From: Maylandia zebra | Lineage: Eukaryota > Chordata > Actinopteri > Cichliformes > Cichlidae | Assembly: GCF_041146795.1 (NCBI RefSeq) | Contig: NC_135180.1 | Coordinates: 38,236,794 to 38,300,793 of the forward strand | Direction of reading: 5' to 3' | Length of the DNA stretch: 64,000 nucleotides | Shown here: positions 1-11,892 of the stretch, piece after piece | How positions within the stretch are numbered: position 1 is the first letter of the stretch | How the letters are laid out: each line of letters begins with the position of its first letter | Notes under the pieces: model-generated | The model's input: the letters and a program-made list of their open reading frames with translations, nothing else | Databases searched by the model: none | Told to the model about the DNA's origin: nothing | Program-made: the position numbers and the translations under genes

Positions 1-16
1 AAAGTAACCTCTGACA

Positions 17-60
17 GGTGTTCCACAGGGTTCTGTCCTCAGCCCACTTCTGCTTGTTAT
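17..60 (+). mobile_element. LINE reverse-transcriptase fragment
   Basis: The frame reads GVPQGSVLSPLLL, the conserved motif of non-LTR reverse transcriptases. It runs off into non-coding DNA; only this remnant is visible at the window edge. Confidence 0.5.
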
Positions 61-144
61 AAGCAGTTATAAATATAAATGGACTACAGCCACGTCCTGG
101 TGCAGGTTTACAGAGGGGACACCCAGCATTTAGAAAACAGACTT

Positions 145-970
145 TAAGCAGCTTGGAAAGAAAAGTGACTGGATTTCTTAAAGTTTCTTGAAGTTGATCT
201 TTGCTCAGCGACGGCCTTCTTTTCTTGTATCGTGAGGTTAGATGGAGGAACTTTTGTAGTGGAGAGGGTGGGTGAAACCTTCACCCTGATTCGCTGCTTC
301 GGGTTGTTACTTTATTAATCCTTATGGCGGTTTCCGTGGCTGTGATGTCATCCACTACGGGCAGCTGTTGTGGAGAAATGGCAAAAACTGAGTCGTTTGG
401 CTGGCATCTCCTGTTCAGCTTCAGTGAGAGTCCTGCCTGAAAAGTTCGTCACCCATTTTTCCTGACTGTCCTCGGCTGTGACGTCTTCCTGTTCTTGTTT
501 GTATTGTCTAGACTGGGAAATATAAGTTTGTGTTAGGGAAGTATGGAATTTTTGGAGTTGTCTTACTTTTCCTTAAATGTGAGCTTAGCCTTGTCCACAA
601 ACCCAAAAATGTCTTCTAACATAGGAGAGAGTATGGGTTTGAGTTCCTGCAGAATCTGATCTTGTTGTGGAGTGCATCTATAGTGACCCGTCCCATCCTT
701 TCACCTAGAAGTTGGTTTTGTGCTCTCCACAGAAACAACGCCATTCTGTGTCGCCTCACCGTGGATCCAAGGTGCAAACTCTTGGAAATAAGTCTGCTTT
801 GTGTGCATCTTAGGTGGAAACGGAGATGGTTTCTATAATCTGCTAGTTTCCTTGATTCTTGATTTTCATACTCCAGTCGAAGGGTGTTCCTCCCTAAGTG
901 CAAGGCACGGTACTCTAAAGAGCCTCGAAAGAAAAGCGACTGGACTTCTTAACGTTTTGTGAAACTTTGC
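145..970 (-). mobile_element. Degenerate Penelope-like element remnant
   Basis: Two diverged copies of the same sequence (about 149-193 and 920-966, sharing GAAAGAAAAG, GACTGGA and TTCTTAA) flank a minus-strand frame at 616-903. That frame (HLRFHLRCTQSRLISKSLHL) resembles the conserved N-terminal region of fish Penelope-like ORFs. The same terminal sequence, better preserved, occurs beside the GIY-YIG domain at 26.6 kb. Flanking direct copies fit Penelope pseudo-LTRs, but the element is heavily decayed. Confidence 0.4.
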
Positions 971-2179
971 TTTTCTCCGTCCTTAAAACAGGCAAATAAG
1001 TTAAAGATTCACGTGTGAGCCACAGCACAAGTTACAGAGTTACAATATCTGATTTATGTTAGTTTCAGGAAGCACACAAAGAAGGTGCCCAGGCTGCAAA
1101 AGTACATTTATAAAGATATAAGAGACTCTGTCAGCTCACATTTGTTTTTCCCATTTACATTATGATGCGGTGTCACGGTCACCTGCAGCAGTTAATCCTC
1201 CTGTAATGGTTTACAGTCAGGAAACTTTGAATACTGTTGGGTTGCACATTTGCAATTTTATAGCTTTGTTCAATAAAAGGCGGAGCTTCTATTGAAAACT
1301 GCACGGCTGCTTAGACCCTGACTGGGTTAAAGGGAACCAGTTTGTGAATCAGTCGTTAATATCTGCTGCCTCCTGTTTTAGGTACTTTATTATGCTGCAC
1401 GCTCTGGGTGTGTTGTTTGTGTCTACAGTGAAGTTTATCTGATTTTGTGCATGAATGCATTCTGTAAGCAGATTACACAGATTACCAAAAGAGAACTGTT
1501 TGTTTTTAATGAGGGAAAGAGATTCAGTTCATCTATTGGTCAATTACAGCTAAAGTTTCATCAGCAGCAGCGAAATTCAGCAGTAACCCCCCAAAAAAAG
1601 GTTCCTTCTGCTCAACAATTTATCCTAATTTACTACAGACATGAAGCACCTGTCCCACCTGTCCCCAGGTGTTGCTCCTCTGGTGTTTCAGGAAACTGAA
1701 ATGGAGCCAGTCTGAGTTTAAGAGCGCCGTGACTCTTGAGCCTGGCTCTGGAGATCAGATGCAGGGTTAGTGTTCTCCTCTCATGTCCACACAGGAAGCA
1801 GAATTATCAAACTGCAGATCGTGTCCTTGCACCACGTAGTGTATCATCTCCTGTAAATGCGCTCGGTCACTCTGGGTTTGTGTGGAAATGTTCACGGCGG
1901 TTGTGAGACTACAGCAGCTCAGCACCTTTAGAAATGCTGATTATTACAGTGTGGAAAACTTTTAGAATTTGACACAAATAAAACTAGAAAAAGGGAAAAC
2001 AACAAAACAGGATTTAGGCACATAAATAAAATTGAGCTCTGGGCCTAAATCTGCGTGTGCTCGAGTCACCAGTGGAAAGCAGCTTTTGTGTGCAGCAAAC
2101 AGGAACACCCACCAGAAAGACTCCCGACTGATGAGAAGCTCCTCGCACTGCTCAAACCTGTCCTTTCTCCCTCTGGGTT
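971..2179. other. Intergenic, 3' of the Myb/SANT-like gene
   Basis: No coding sequence or clear repeat recognised. Probably includes the 3' UTR. The nearest minus-strand AATAAA I noticed is near 1386-1391. Confidence 0.4.
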
Positions 2180-5100
2180 TCAGAAGTGCGAGGCGGGATG
2201 ATGTCGGTGGTGATGGTGGGCCAGCTGCCCGCTGCTGGCCTTGTCTCTCAGCATGGTTAGTGCAGTGTTGGAGAAATCCCTCAGGATGTCCACGGTCTCC
2301 CGCTGGAGCTGCAGGGACTCCTGCACGAACTCATGCTGGCTCTCCACGAGCAGCTGGACCGATTGAGCCAACGTCTCCAGAGACTGAGACACCGAGGTCA
2401 GGAGCATCCTGCTGGCCCGCTGCTGCTGCAGGCTTTGAGACGCCACCTGGGCGACCTGCTCGTGTGCCCTGCGTGAGGACGCTCCAGCTGGGAGAGGGTC
2501 CGATAGGCTTGAGCCTGAGGTGGGAGCACTGCGTGGAAAGATGGAGGAGGAGGGAGGAGGCTGGCTTCGAGAAGAAGAGGAAATAGTGGCAGAGGTGACT
2601 GTTGAGAACGCAGAGGAAGCTTCAGGTGGTGGAATTGAGGTAGAAGGTCGAGGGTGAGAGGAAGCACCATTGGCTGCAGCAGGTGCAGAGGAAGATGATG
2701 GAGGAGGGAATGAAGAGGGAGCAGGGAGGGCGGAGCCAGGTCTGTTGGAGGTGCTGGGGGACCGTGATGGTGGGGGGACAGCAGAGGATGAAGCAGCTTC
2801 TGAATCAGAAGCCAAAGGAAAGCCAGAGGACGTGGAAGCCACTGAGGAGGAGGAAGGTCCGGGTGGAGGTCTGCTGGAGGAGGAGGAGTTCTGGATGGTT
2901 TGGCTCTGGCCGTTGCTGCTTCGGGAGTACGTGTAGACGGGCTTCACCCTCATCAGGGCGTTATCGGGCAGAGGATCGAGGGAGGTGGGGGGTGGCCGGA
3001 CGGAGGAAGGGTAGGAGAACATGGAGTCGTCGTTTTCATCAAAATCCATCATTTGTTCTGTGAAGGACAAACGCCACAGGAGGATCAGTTTATTCTTTAA
3101 AGGAGCAGCACTGAAACATGCAGGGTGATGCAAACTCTCATTACTGTCATTGATGCTGTCACCAGATTAAAACGAGGACAGAAGAAACCGCACCGTTGAG
3201 ATGTTTACATCGTGTTTCTACACGCAGTAAACCATCTTTGTTTCTCCACATTTTACAGGAATTTCTAAGAAACGCACAAATCTAGAAGATGAATGTTCAG
3301 GGTTTTCATTTCTTATTCCTCACTTCACTGCCTCCATCAGATTATGGCCGAGGCTCAGGTATGACATTCATGCTTGTGCCAAATGAAAGCAGGAAGTTTA
3401 CAGGACCTCACAACATTTTCAAACGCCCACGTCATGCCTGATTCATATTCATTTAATGCACATTATGTATGATTTTTAACACTTGCAGCCAAACGTTGGA
3501 CTGCATGGTTTAAAAAATAAGTATCAACAGTGTCCTTACCTCCATCGTCACCCAGGTCAAAGTCAGACGAGGAGTGGAAAGGATCTCCTGCAAAAACATG
3601 AGAACGTCATGAAAATGTCCAAGAAGGCCTCAAGAAGGCTTTGACATCTGAACTGGATATAAGAACTTTTTTTTCTCTTCTTAAACAATCGATTTGTACG
3701 TCGGTGACGATGGGAGATCAGTCTCACAACCAACCGTTTCATATTTATATTAAATGGAAAACAGGACCCTGAAGCTCCATGGTTTACACCTCAGAGTCTG
3801 GTCCAAATAACCCTCGATCGAGCTGCCAGAGCTTTTTCTTTACTCACCACCAAGTTCTTTTTCAGGTGAGGAGAGAGGTGAAATTTCAAAAGAGGGTCCT
3901 CCTGATAAAGTGTGAGTGCCGTCTGTCAGACTGAGGTAGGAGTAGGGGGAACTGCTGGAGGGTAGCCCTTTACTGCACATCTTTGAGAAGTCGTCGTCTT
4001 CTCCCAGGTCCAGGTCGCTGTCGCCGTCTGAAAACCAACACATGAAATCTGAGTAAATTCTGATACTCTGACTGGACGGATCCTCATAGATATATCTGAT
4101 GCCTTTTTTTAAATATCACTGTAACCTCCTCTCTCAGTTTTACACTGACCACGCTAACAATGCAGCACCATCCTGCAAAGTGAAATGCCTTTGAGAGGCA
4201 GCGGACAGAGCGCATCTGCTGATTGGCTGCCAGTAATGTGATCAGCTTCCAGCTGCAGCAGCAAAGAATACATCAGACAGATTACTTAGTTCAGGAAGTC
4301 AGTTTGTGCATGCAGTGTTTTCCTTAGCCTCTAGGGGCAGTGCTGAGCACAACGCTTCTCTAGACTTTCAGCACTTGACCCAGGAAGTACACAGCCCCCA
4401 GCAGGCTGATAAAAACACTTTCTAACCACAGTTTGTGTACACAGCACATTAAATCTGTAATAAAATAAACAACAGAACACACACACTGAAGCCACAGCAA
4501 TATGAAATATACACCAGTGTCAGTGATGCACGACGCTGTAACTCGAGTTAGTTGTAAAATCAGCTGTACGAATTTAGACCAGTTTTTACAGCCACCTAGC
4601 AGGATGCAGAGCATCTCTGCTGCCAGAAGGTGGCGTTAATGCGCCGTGAAGCTGTCGAACAACAGATCACCTCACTAGCAGGTGCTGGGTCACTGACAGC
4701 TGAGTGGCACAGTGAGAAAAACCAGGAGAAACCTGTGAAGTCGAGACAAACGTCTGAAAAACAAACAAAAATGAGGTCTGGTTGAAACGCCAACGCGTGC
4801 AGTGACATGACGGCAGCTTGGGGTGAGACTAATCTCTGAAGAACATCAGCCTTTTATGAGGTAAAAAGGACTATTACATTAAAGAATTTATAAAGCAGTG
4901 AAGTGAAACTAAACTAACACGTGTTTTCATCACGGGCTGGATGGCATCATCTTGTTTCCTTTCCTAAAGGATGGATTTTAGTGCATCCTTTGCGAAAGGA
5001 GGCAGCAGTGAAGCGCCTTTCCTTCGGATTTGGAGAGTTGAACAGCTGTTATTGTGGCTGAAACTCTGATACTTCTGGGTCACTTCACTCACTTAGAAAC

Positions 5101-6629
5101 CTTCCCAAGAAAGAAAATGGACAATCTGAAAAAACCCTGTGTTGCTCTATGCCTCGCCTCACCTCCTCTAGGACTCATCATCAGTATCTTATGGACCATC
5201 CTCTCCACGGGGCCCAGTTTCTTCTTCCTCAGGGTTGTGCCGTTGGGACCCCGCAGCGCTGCAATGCGTCGCTTCCCATCACATTTGAGGTCTGCCCATT
5301 TCTTCATGATCTGACGCACCTGAGTGGAAACAAAACCTTTGAGGAGTGCTGAGTGACATATCGCATCCATCACACTGCCTGCAACTGCTGCAAGTTCTTA
5401 AACTACTGTCGACAATCCGCCGGTCGTTTATGAAGCACAAACGATAAAAAAAATAAATCTATCGCATCCTGAAGTGAAGACTTTCAGCTTATGTGATTGT
5501 TAAGTTTGGTATGAGTATAACTGCAAAGGTTTTATACAGCCTTTGTGTTCAAACAGCAGAGGGCAGCATGGTGTGGCAGGACTGAATGGCCTTATCTATT
5601 AATTCGCTCATCTGGGAGAACTGATTCTTTTTACATGACTTTGAATAAATTAATAACGTAATGCAGAAAAACAAAACGTTGAAGGACAGATCAGGGCTTC
5701 TCTGAACTGTGCCAACTTCACAAATCATCTTTCGAAGGACTTTCTGGAGCTGAGAATGATGTAAAACAAACCTCTCTGTGATTCTCTCCCAGACCGTTGA
5801 TCTGATTGGTGATCTCGACCCACGTCTGTTTCTTCGTTTCAGCCGACACACCTTGGTTAAACTTCCCTACAGAGAGAACGAATCAGTCTCAAGTATTAAA
5901 TCACAGCAGTGCTGTAAAAGGTGACCCACGTGCTCCCTCTGCTGGTAAGGATCTTTAAAAGCACAGTGCACTAAAAACAGAGAGAGGGCAGACTGACCAG
6001 TAAAACATCCTGTAACTTCACAATAAAATCAAATGTTATGTCTGACATCTGACTGATTGTATCAGTGGTGTCAGGGGTTCCTGAACTAAACAATATTAAA
6101 AAATGTCCCTCTGTGTTTTAACTGCCCAAACGCCGTGATGACAAAAACAAAAGGATGGAGGGATTCTGACTGCAGCCTCTCTGAGCAGGATGACAGAGCA
6201 GCATCAGAAGCAGCTCTCCACCTGCTGCCAGTCGGCTGGAGTGCATTTTGCAGCAGAATACAGATCACTGTCACCAAATGCAGCCCAAGGTGGCGAAGCT
6301 GGCATCCATCAGCCTATGTGATGAGAGATTTGAGGAGCTCAACACTCGCATGATAAACACGACCAACAGGACGGTCAGTAGGTCTTACCAGAATGGCCTC
6401 AACGGCACACGTTTTATTACGAACAGCTCCTCAAAGACTTTCCTCCTAAATAGAAAAGAACTAATCTACTTTTTTATTCCTACTCACTGAGGATGATGTA
6501 TCTGTTCCTCTTCACCGCCTCCAGCAGCAGCTTGACCTCAGTGAAGGAGAACCTCGTTTTGGCTTTCAATGCTCCTTTTACTCCTCCCACCCTCAGTTCC
6601 TCATCGTCCTCACGCCACGTGGCTGACAT
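2180..6629 (-). CDS. Myb/SANT-like DNA-binding domain protein, 6 coding exons, 499 aa
   Basis: Coding exons in transcript order are 6629-6488, 5866-5772, 5319-5163, 4027-3848, 3587-3540 and 3057-2180. All have GT donors and AG acceptors, phases join, and the total is 1500 bp. The start ATG (6629) lies in an exon whose acceptor is at about 6758, so 6630-6757 is 5' UTR. Residues about 27-110 form a Myb/SANT-like trihelix domain: an aromatic-basic first helix (FSFTEVKLLLEAV), then KFNQGVSAETKKQTWVEIT, then RQIMKKWADLKCDGKRRIA. This is the pattern of NAIF1, TSNARE1 and other Harbinger-transposon-derived proteins. An acidic stretch follows (DGDSDLDLGEDDDF), then a long Ser/Pro-rich, probably disordered region, then a Gln/Leu-rich helical segment at about 402-480 and a His-rich tail. 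Likely a nuclear DNA-binding regulator. I cannot name the orthologue. The exon model is firm; function is inferred from the domain. Confidence 0.8.
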
Positions 6630-6757
6630 GGCTCCACCGCTGCCTCGGACGGCCCACTAAAACAGAGACCGAGTCCAAATTCACCGCCCTCCACGACTAG
6701 CTGATCCTGATCCAGCTGCCAGTCGGGACTAGACACGCCTGGCTGACTGCACAGGAC
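6488..6757 (-). other. First coding exon plus 5' UTR of the Myb/SANT-like gene
   Basis: On the minus strand a T-rich tract and CAG acceptor end at 6758, followed by 128 bases of UTR, the ATG at 6629-6627 and a GTGAGT donor after 6488. An acceptor upstream of the ATG means at least one non-coding exon lies further 5'. The CpG-rich DNA at 9.8-10.6 kb is the best candidate for it. Confidence 0.6.
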
Positions 6758-7931
6758 CTGCAGAAAAAACACAAAGGAAAAAACGATGAAAGAAAAGAAA
6801 TATGGAGGATAAAATGAATTATAAGCAGGCAGAAATAGCATCTCTGCTTCATAAGCATACAAAATATTTCCCTCCGTTTAAAAACTATTCCTTATTATTG
6901 CTCTAAATAAGCTCCTTAATAAGCTTTTGTGCAGATCAAAGTTTATCTTTTCATTTTATACAAAATAACTTTAAATTTCAGCATAAACAGATGAGTACAT
7001 TTTGACTAATGTGAGATTTAATCCATGTAAGATAATAACATCATTGAGTTACACTCAACAGTCTCCTAACCCTCGCTCTTATTCTGAAAATTCAGTCATT
7101 GCTAATCAGCTAGTTGTGCTGCTTCCTGTCTCATATTTTCCCATGCTGTGATGCAGGCCTGGGTCGGATGGACTCCATGACTCGATTTGACTGATCAGAT
7201 TTACACTGCAAACGAGCACCACCTAAATGTGCATGTGGTCATCAAAGTAACGTGGCTGAAAGTCTTGTGATGTCATGTTTATATGACACAAACACAAAAA
7301 GAGGATTTCGAGGTGATGCTACACCTGCTGCTCAGTCTCTGGCTTTCTGTCAGACTCGGGGACCAGAGTGTTGGATGTTGTGTGGCTATTTGTGGCCGAG
7401 ATTCAAAAACAGCAGTTTTGATTTCTTTGAAGGAGACAATCTCATGACTCAGCGAGCAACGCCACAGCCTGGCCAGTCACCAGCATGCAGTCTGTCGACG
7501 TCACATTTTTGCAACTAGGGCTGGTTATCGTCAAGGTGTGAGCAGATGCCTTTGTGTCAAAGTAACTGAGGATAAAACACAAAAACATGAAGCAGATTTT
7601 CCTGTCCTGGCTTTTTATAGCAGAAAACCTTAAAATATTCTGCAGTAGAAAAAAAAACTGAAGAAAACCATGAATCAACATCTGAACATGACCTGATGCT
7701 GCTGAAGTGAAGCAGAGCAAAGTTACAGAGGTTTGATGAGAGACACAACTGAGGGTTTTGCAATTTGACATCATTTGTAAAAGTTTACATTTCTTTAGGA
7801 TCGAACACAAACGAGGCTTCTTGTCGGAGGTCACGTGTGGCAGACAGCGCTGTACACAACGGTAGACTGGTGTGTAGTAAGCTAGCGAATAATCCAGAAA
7901 ACAGATTTTTGATGCTAAACTGGTCTCTGAG

Positions 7932-7934
<3 letters not shown>

Positions 7935-8016
<82 letters not shown>
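7935..8016. repeat. (AG)n microsatellite, 82 bp
   Basis: Uninterrupted AG dinucleotides, ending in GCGAGAG. Intergenic. Confidence 0.97.
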
Positions 8017-8022
<6 letters not shown>

Positions 8023-8579
8023 CTGTGCAGGAAGTGTAATTTTATCGTGGTGGAAGCAAAACTGCCAAAACAAGAGTGTATCCATGACGATGTTTCTAAA
8101 CGTGAAGCGGTTTTGATCTTCCTTTGTTGCTGGTTCAGTGAATTGTGCGTGCCGTCGGGTTCACATCTTTATCGGATTACCTGCTTTTTAATCGTTTGCG
8201 GTTTTAGCTGTTGGTGGTTGTTGAAATAGTTTCGTTAGCTTTAACCTGAGATTCTGGCATTTCTGGAAAAATACATTTATATTTAAGTCGACTCAGGATT
8301 TAATGAATCCATATCGCATTATTCAAACTGAAATCGATTTGAATCGGAAAATCTATTTTTTAAACCCAACCCTACTTGCAACCCCCACTGAACAGGTACT
8401 AAAAAAGTAACCAGTACCAGGTACTACTACCTAATAGAAAAACCTAACAACAGAGTTAAGACGAGTAGATACCAGCGGAAAAGAGGCGTAACTACTGTCT
8501 TGGAACACGGGAAGTGATAGCAGTCCCATTCCTCCAAGCTTTGTATGTTAATGGCCAGCCAAGTATATCTGCCCACTCA

Positions 8580-8780
8580 AGTTTATAATAATAATAATAA
8601 TGGAGTGGATTTATATAGCGCTTTTCAAGGCACCCAAAGCGCTTTACAATACCACTATTCATTCACTCTCACATTCATACACTGGTGGAGGCAGCTACAG
8701 TTGTAGCCACAGCTGCCCTGGGGCAGACTGACAGAAGCGAGGCTGCCATATCGCGCCATCGGCTCACTCTAGTGAGCATT
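8580..8780. repeat. Dispersed fish repeat with (ATA)n head
   Basis: Contains TATATAGCGCTTTTCAAGGC and AAAGCGCTTTACAATACC, then CATTCACTCTCACATTCATAC. These phrases recur across fish genomes as an interspersed repeat tail. No coding content. Confidence 0.5.
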
Positions 8781-9839
8781 TAGAGCACTGGTACACCTAA
8801 TACGTTCATATTACAAGCTACCAAGCTGTGGAGTGAGTAGTTTCTGTAGGAATCTGAGCAATATTGTTTTTTTCCCCTATTGTGAGCTGTTGTTTCTTCT
8901 AAGTCTGTGAAGCCATTAGATTTCTTCAGACAAAAGAAAAAAAAATCAAAAATTTTTATTCACTGGACCAATTTTCTGGTCCCAGCGGCACTAACTGATC
9001 CACTGAAACAAATATATTTGAAGTGATGAATATAGAATTTGGCATTTTCTTTTTACAAGTTGTGAGACAAAACTTTCTTCATACAGTTTCATAAATATTT
9101 CATGCATGTTTCAAGTATGTTCCCAATTTTAAAAATGACTGCAGAAGCAGGTAGTCCAGTCATCCACTGGCACTTTTAAATGTACCCGCAGCTCACAATT
9201 TAAAGGTTACAAAATTATGTTCTCAAAAATCCTTCTACATACTTTCAAAAAAAAAAATACAAATTTAGCGACTGCGACGAATTCATATAAAACTGGACTT
9301 CACAGATGTTATCACCTGAGCCACAGCTGTGCAGCTGAACCGAACCTACGTCTCCTCCTTTGACACACAAGACTTCTGAGAAATGGATTTTATGTTGTGA
9401 AAACTTAATTTTAATTAGCAACACAGACAAAAAGTGCTGCATGCGTAGCAGACTGTGGACTGTTTTCAGGGTGACTGAACCATAAACAGCCAGTGCAGAT
9501 TTCAGGAAAACCACCTGCAGTGTTGGACAGGGGCCGCTTTCATGGCTGTGGACGAGAACATCTCGTTTTTCCTTCAGCTCGTGTCCCCATACTGCCCCCT
9601 CCTGGCTGGACTTTAACATACACGAACACTGATAGATGACTGTTTTCCTGTCTTTCAGAAATTATTCTTTTTCTACTTTCTGAGGAAACCTAAAGACACC
9701 CACACGTGTGTGTAGGAAATTCCTCTACATACACATGTATGTGTGTATCCATATATCAAGCAGTTACAAAGTAAGTAACCATGTCAGTGCAGCTTTTATT
9801 AGTTACTTTGTTTCTTTTAGTTAATCTGTTGAATTCTGT

Positions 9840-10610
9840 TTACGTCACGGAGTTCGGACCGGCGCTGATTGGCTGGCTGTAAACATCCACGAGAGCGTAC
9901 TAATGTTCCAGATCTCATTAAATACCTGATAAACATTGCGTTCTACCAGGCCACGTGACCCACGCGAACCAATCAGCTGCGACCGTGCTGTGTCTTTGTT
10001 GAGCTCGTGCCTGATGGTTCACACGGGGAGCTGCCCACCAGACTCCTCCGCGTCTGTTAGCTACGCGGGGCTGAACCGGTGCTGCGTGAAAACGACGAAA
10101 CGTGCGAATCCTGCGAATTTCCGTAACCACGAGCCGGATTATCGCGAACATTACAAGCGGAGCTGTGCAGTGTCTTTGCGCTCCAACTGTCGGTGTCAGA
10201 GCTGGAGGAGACGCCTGCTAGCTCGGCGATACGCTTTTATTTCGCACTGTAGCACGTTCGTACGCTTTGCGCGAAAACGCCGCCCGTGCGGGCTGCTATT
10301 GCGGATTCCGCGTGACGTGCAGTGTTTTTTAAAAGGCCGCATATGCTGTAAATAATTACCAGGCAAATGGCGTTGTTCTCCCCTCCTTCCTTCGTGGTTC
10401 TCCCGAAAGTTCGGAGTGACGCGAACAAGCGAATTGCGCAGACTCTATTCACGCAGCGCGTGTGGTTTTTTTCCTTCTTCCTCGAACGCGCAACATTTTC
10501 AGGCCGCTGCGCGCCCCCATGTGCCGCAGAAGCGTATGCACCAGTCACTCCCATTCCCAACACACCAGTCACCAAACTCACGAAGTCTGCACGTTCAGCC
10601 ACACGGTGAA
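9840..10610. promoter_or_regulatory. CpG-rich segment, candidate promoter and first exon of the Myb/SANT-like gene
   Basis: About 770 bp stands out from AT-rich surroundings by its density of CG dinucleotides (many CGCG, GCGC and CGAAA-type words). It lies about 3.1 kb upstream, in minus-strand sense, of an exon that must be joined to a 5' non-coding exon. No spliced protein-coding content was recognised in it. No TATA box or transcription start can be assigned. It could alternatively be a CpG-rich repeat. Confidence 0.4.
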
Positions 10611-10706
10611 TATTTAATGACCACCATCACCCTCACAGCCCCTCCTCCCGCCTCACATAATTAATTAGTCCCAAAATCACGTACGCTATATTCCTGCGCA
10701 CATTTT

Positions 10707-10712
10707 TTTATT
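10707..10712 (-). terminator. Candidate poly(A) signal of the SNAP gene
   Basis: AATAAA on the minus strand (TTTATT on plus), about 1.2 kb downstream of the SNAP stop codon. No other coding sequence lies between. If used, 10.7-11.9 kb is 3' UTR and the transcript ends just before the CpG-rich segment upstream of the next minus-strand gene. Confidence 0.35.
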
Positions 10713-11892
10713 CATTACGTTCACATTTCAACATTTCATCGTAGCAAACACACACAAGTGAGCCTCAGCTGTAGTAGTTACCTTGTAGTTACGCACATGA
10801 AGGCCTTTTTAGGTCAACATAGGTCAGCATCATCTACACTTCTATGATTTGTACTATATTACTCATCAGTACATAATTAAACAAAAAACAGCTTCTACCC
10901 AATGGACGATTTCAAACCTAGCAGCTAATAAAAAGACAGCATAGTTTACTTAAGGATCTCCCTGATTGGCTAACATTACAAACACAGACATCAAGTACAA
11001 ATCATTTAGGATATGGTGACTTTTGGCATTGTCAGCAAACCTTTGATGTGCACGACTGAGAGACAGGGTCGTAAAATCAGCAACAACGTCACTTGGTGTC
11101 ACCACCATTTTCTATCAACATGGAGACAGAAGGAAGATGGGAGAGGCCAGGAAGAATGCATGTTCCGCTTGCGTCCGCTTGGTGTCGCCAGAGATCCTCC
11201 ATTGTGGGGAAATACGTATTTCCTTCTTCTGGGCAATACCCGACTGGGCCGACAGAGGGCGCCGTCACATACGTGTTTCATCCACAGTGGCAGATTTTGG
11301 AGAAAGTGGAATTACAGGGTTGTGTAATTTGGGACTGGACTGGTTGCTTTTCAGAACATTTTGCTGCACAGATGCCGTTATTCTCCTGTCCGTCCGGCAG
11401 ATGGAAAAGGCGATGTATGGGCTCATGTTTCATAACACCACAGCAGGGACAGCCGCTCTTCACACAAATTGACGTATTTGTGTGATTGTGCTCTCTACTG
11501 CTACTGCTGGCAGTGATGGTGCTGCTGGAGTGACCCATTTTTTTCCCCACAGGGACCATTAAAGGTTCCCAAGAGCTAAAGGAGGCCACGCTGAGGGGTA
11601 AAACAGAGCGTACATTGCACTGCAAACTGACTTATAATAATCATAGGTCACATTTTATACAAATAAACAAAACTACGACTTTCTATTATGATATTTGGGG
11701 AACAAACAGGTATGTTAAAATACGGGTTACGGAATAAAGAGCTCCACTTTAAACCCCTTACGGCCTCTAGATGAGTTTTACAGCACATTTCACTGTCAAA
11801 AGTGAGAAATGGGAGGTTTAAAATAACAGGGTCAGCATATTGGCACGGCACGCAAAAGCACAGTTTAATAGAAAAAGATTGGAAGAGCACTT

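Larger units (their letters stand above)
6758..9839. other. Probable 5' intron of the Myb/SANT-like gene
   Basis: AT-rich with the (AG)n tract and the dispersed repeat noted separately. Its short frames show no coding signature. Confidence 0.4.

Noticed and set aside
2032-3063. Overlapping plus-strand frames opposite the Myb/SANT-like last exon
   Set aside because: They are antisense shadows of a spliced, phase-consistent minus-strand coding exon with biased GC and Ser/Pro codons.
7765-8229. Plus-strand frame with a long Arg-Glu repeat
   Set aside because: It is the translation of the (AG)n microsatellite with no similarity or splice support on either side.
9700-9765. Palindromic CACACGTGTGTG and TACACATGTATG motifs
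   Set aside because: Short, imperfect and explained by alternating purine-pyrimidine sequence; no element boundaries found.
11013-11625. Cluster of overlapping frames on both strands
   Set aside because: No family resemblance and no coherent splice structure. The stretch fits the SNAP 3' UTR.
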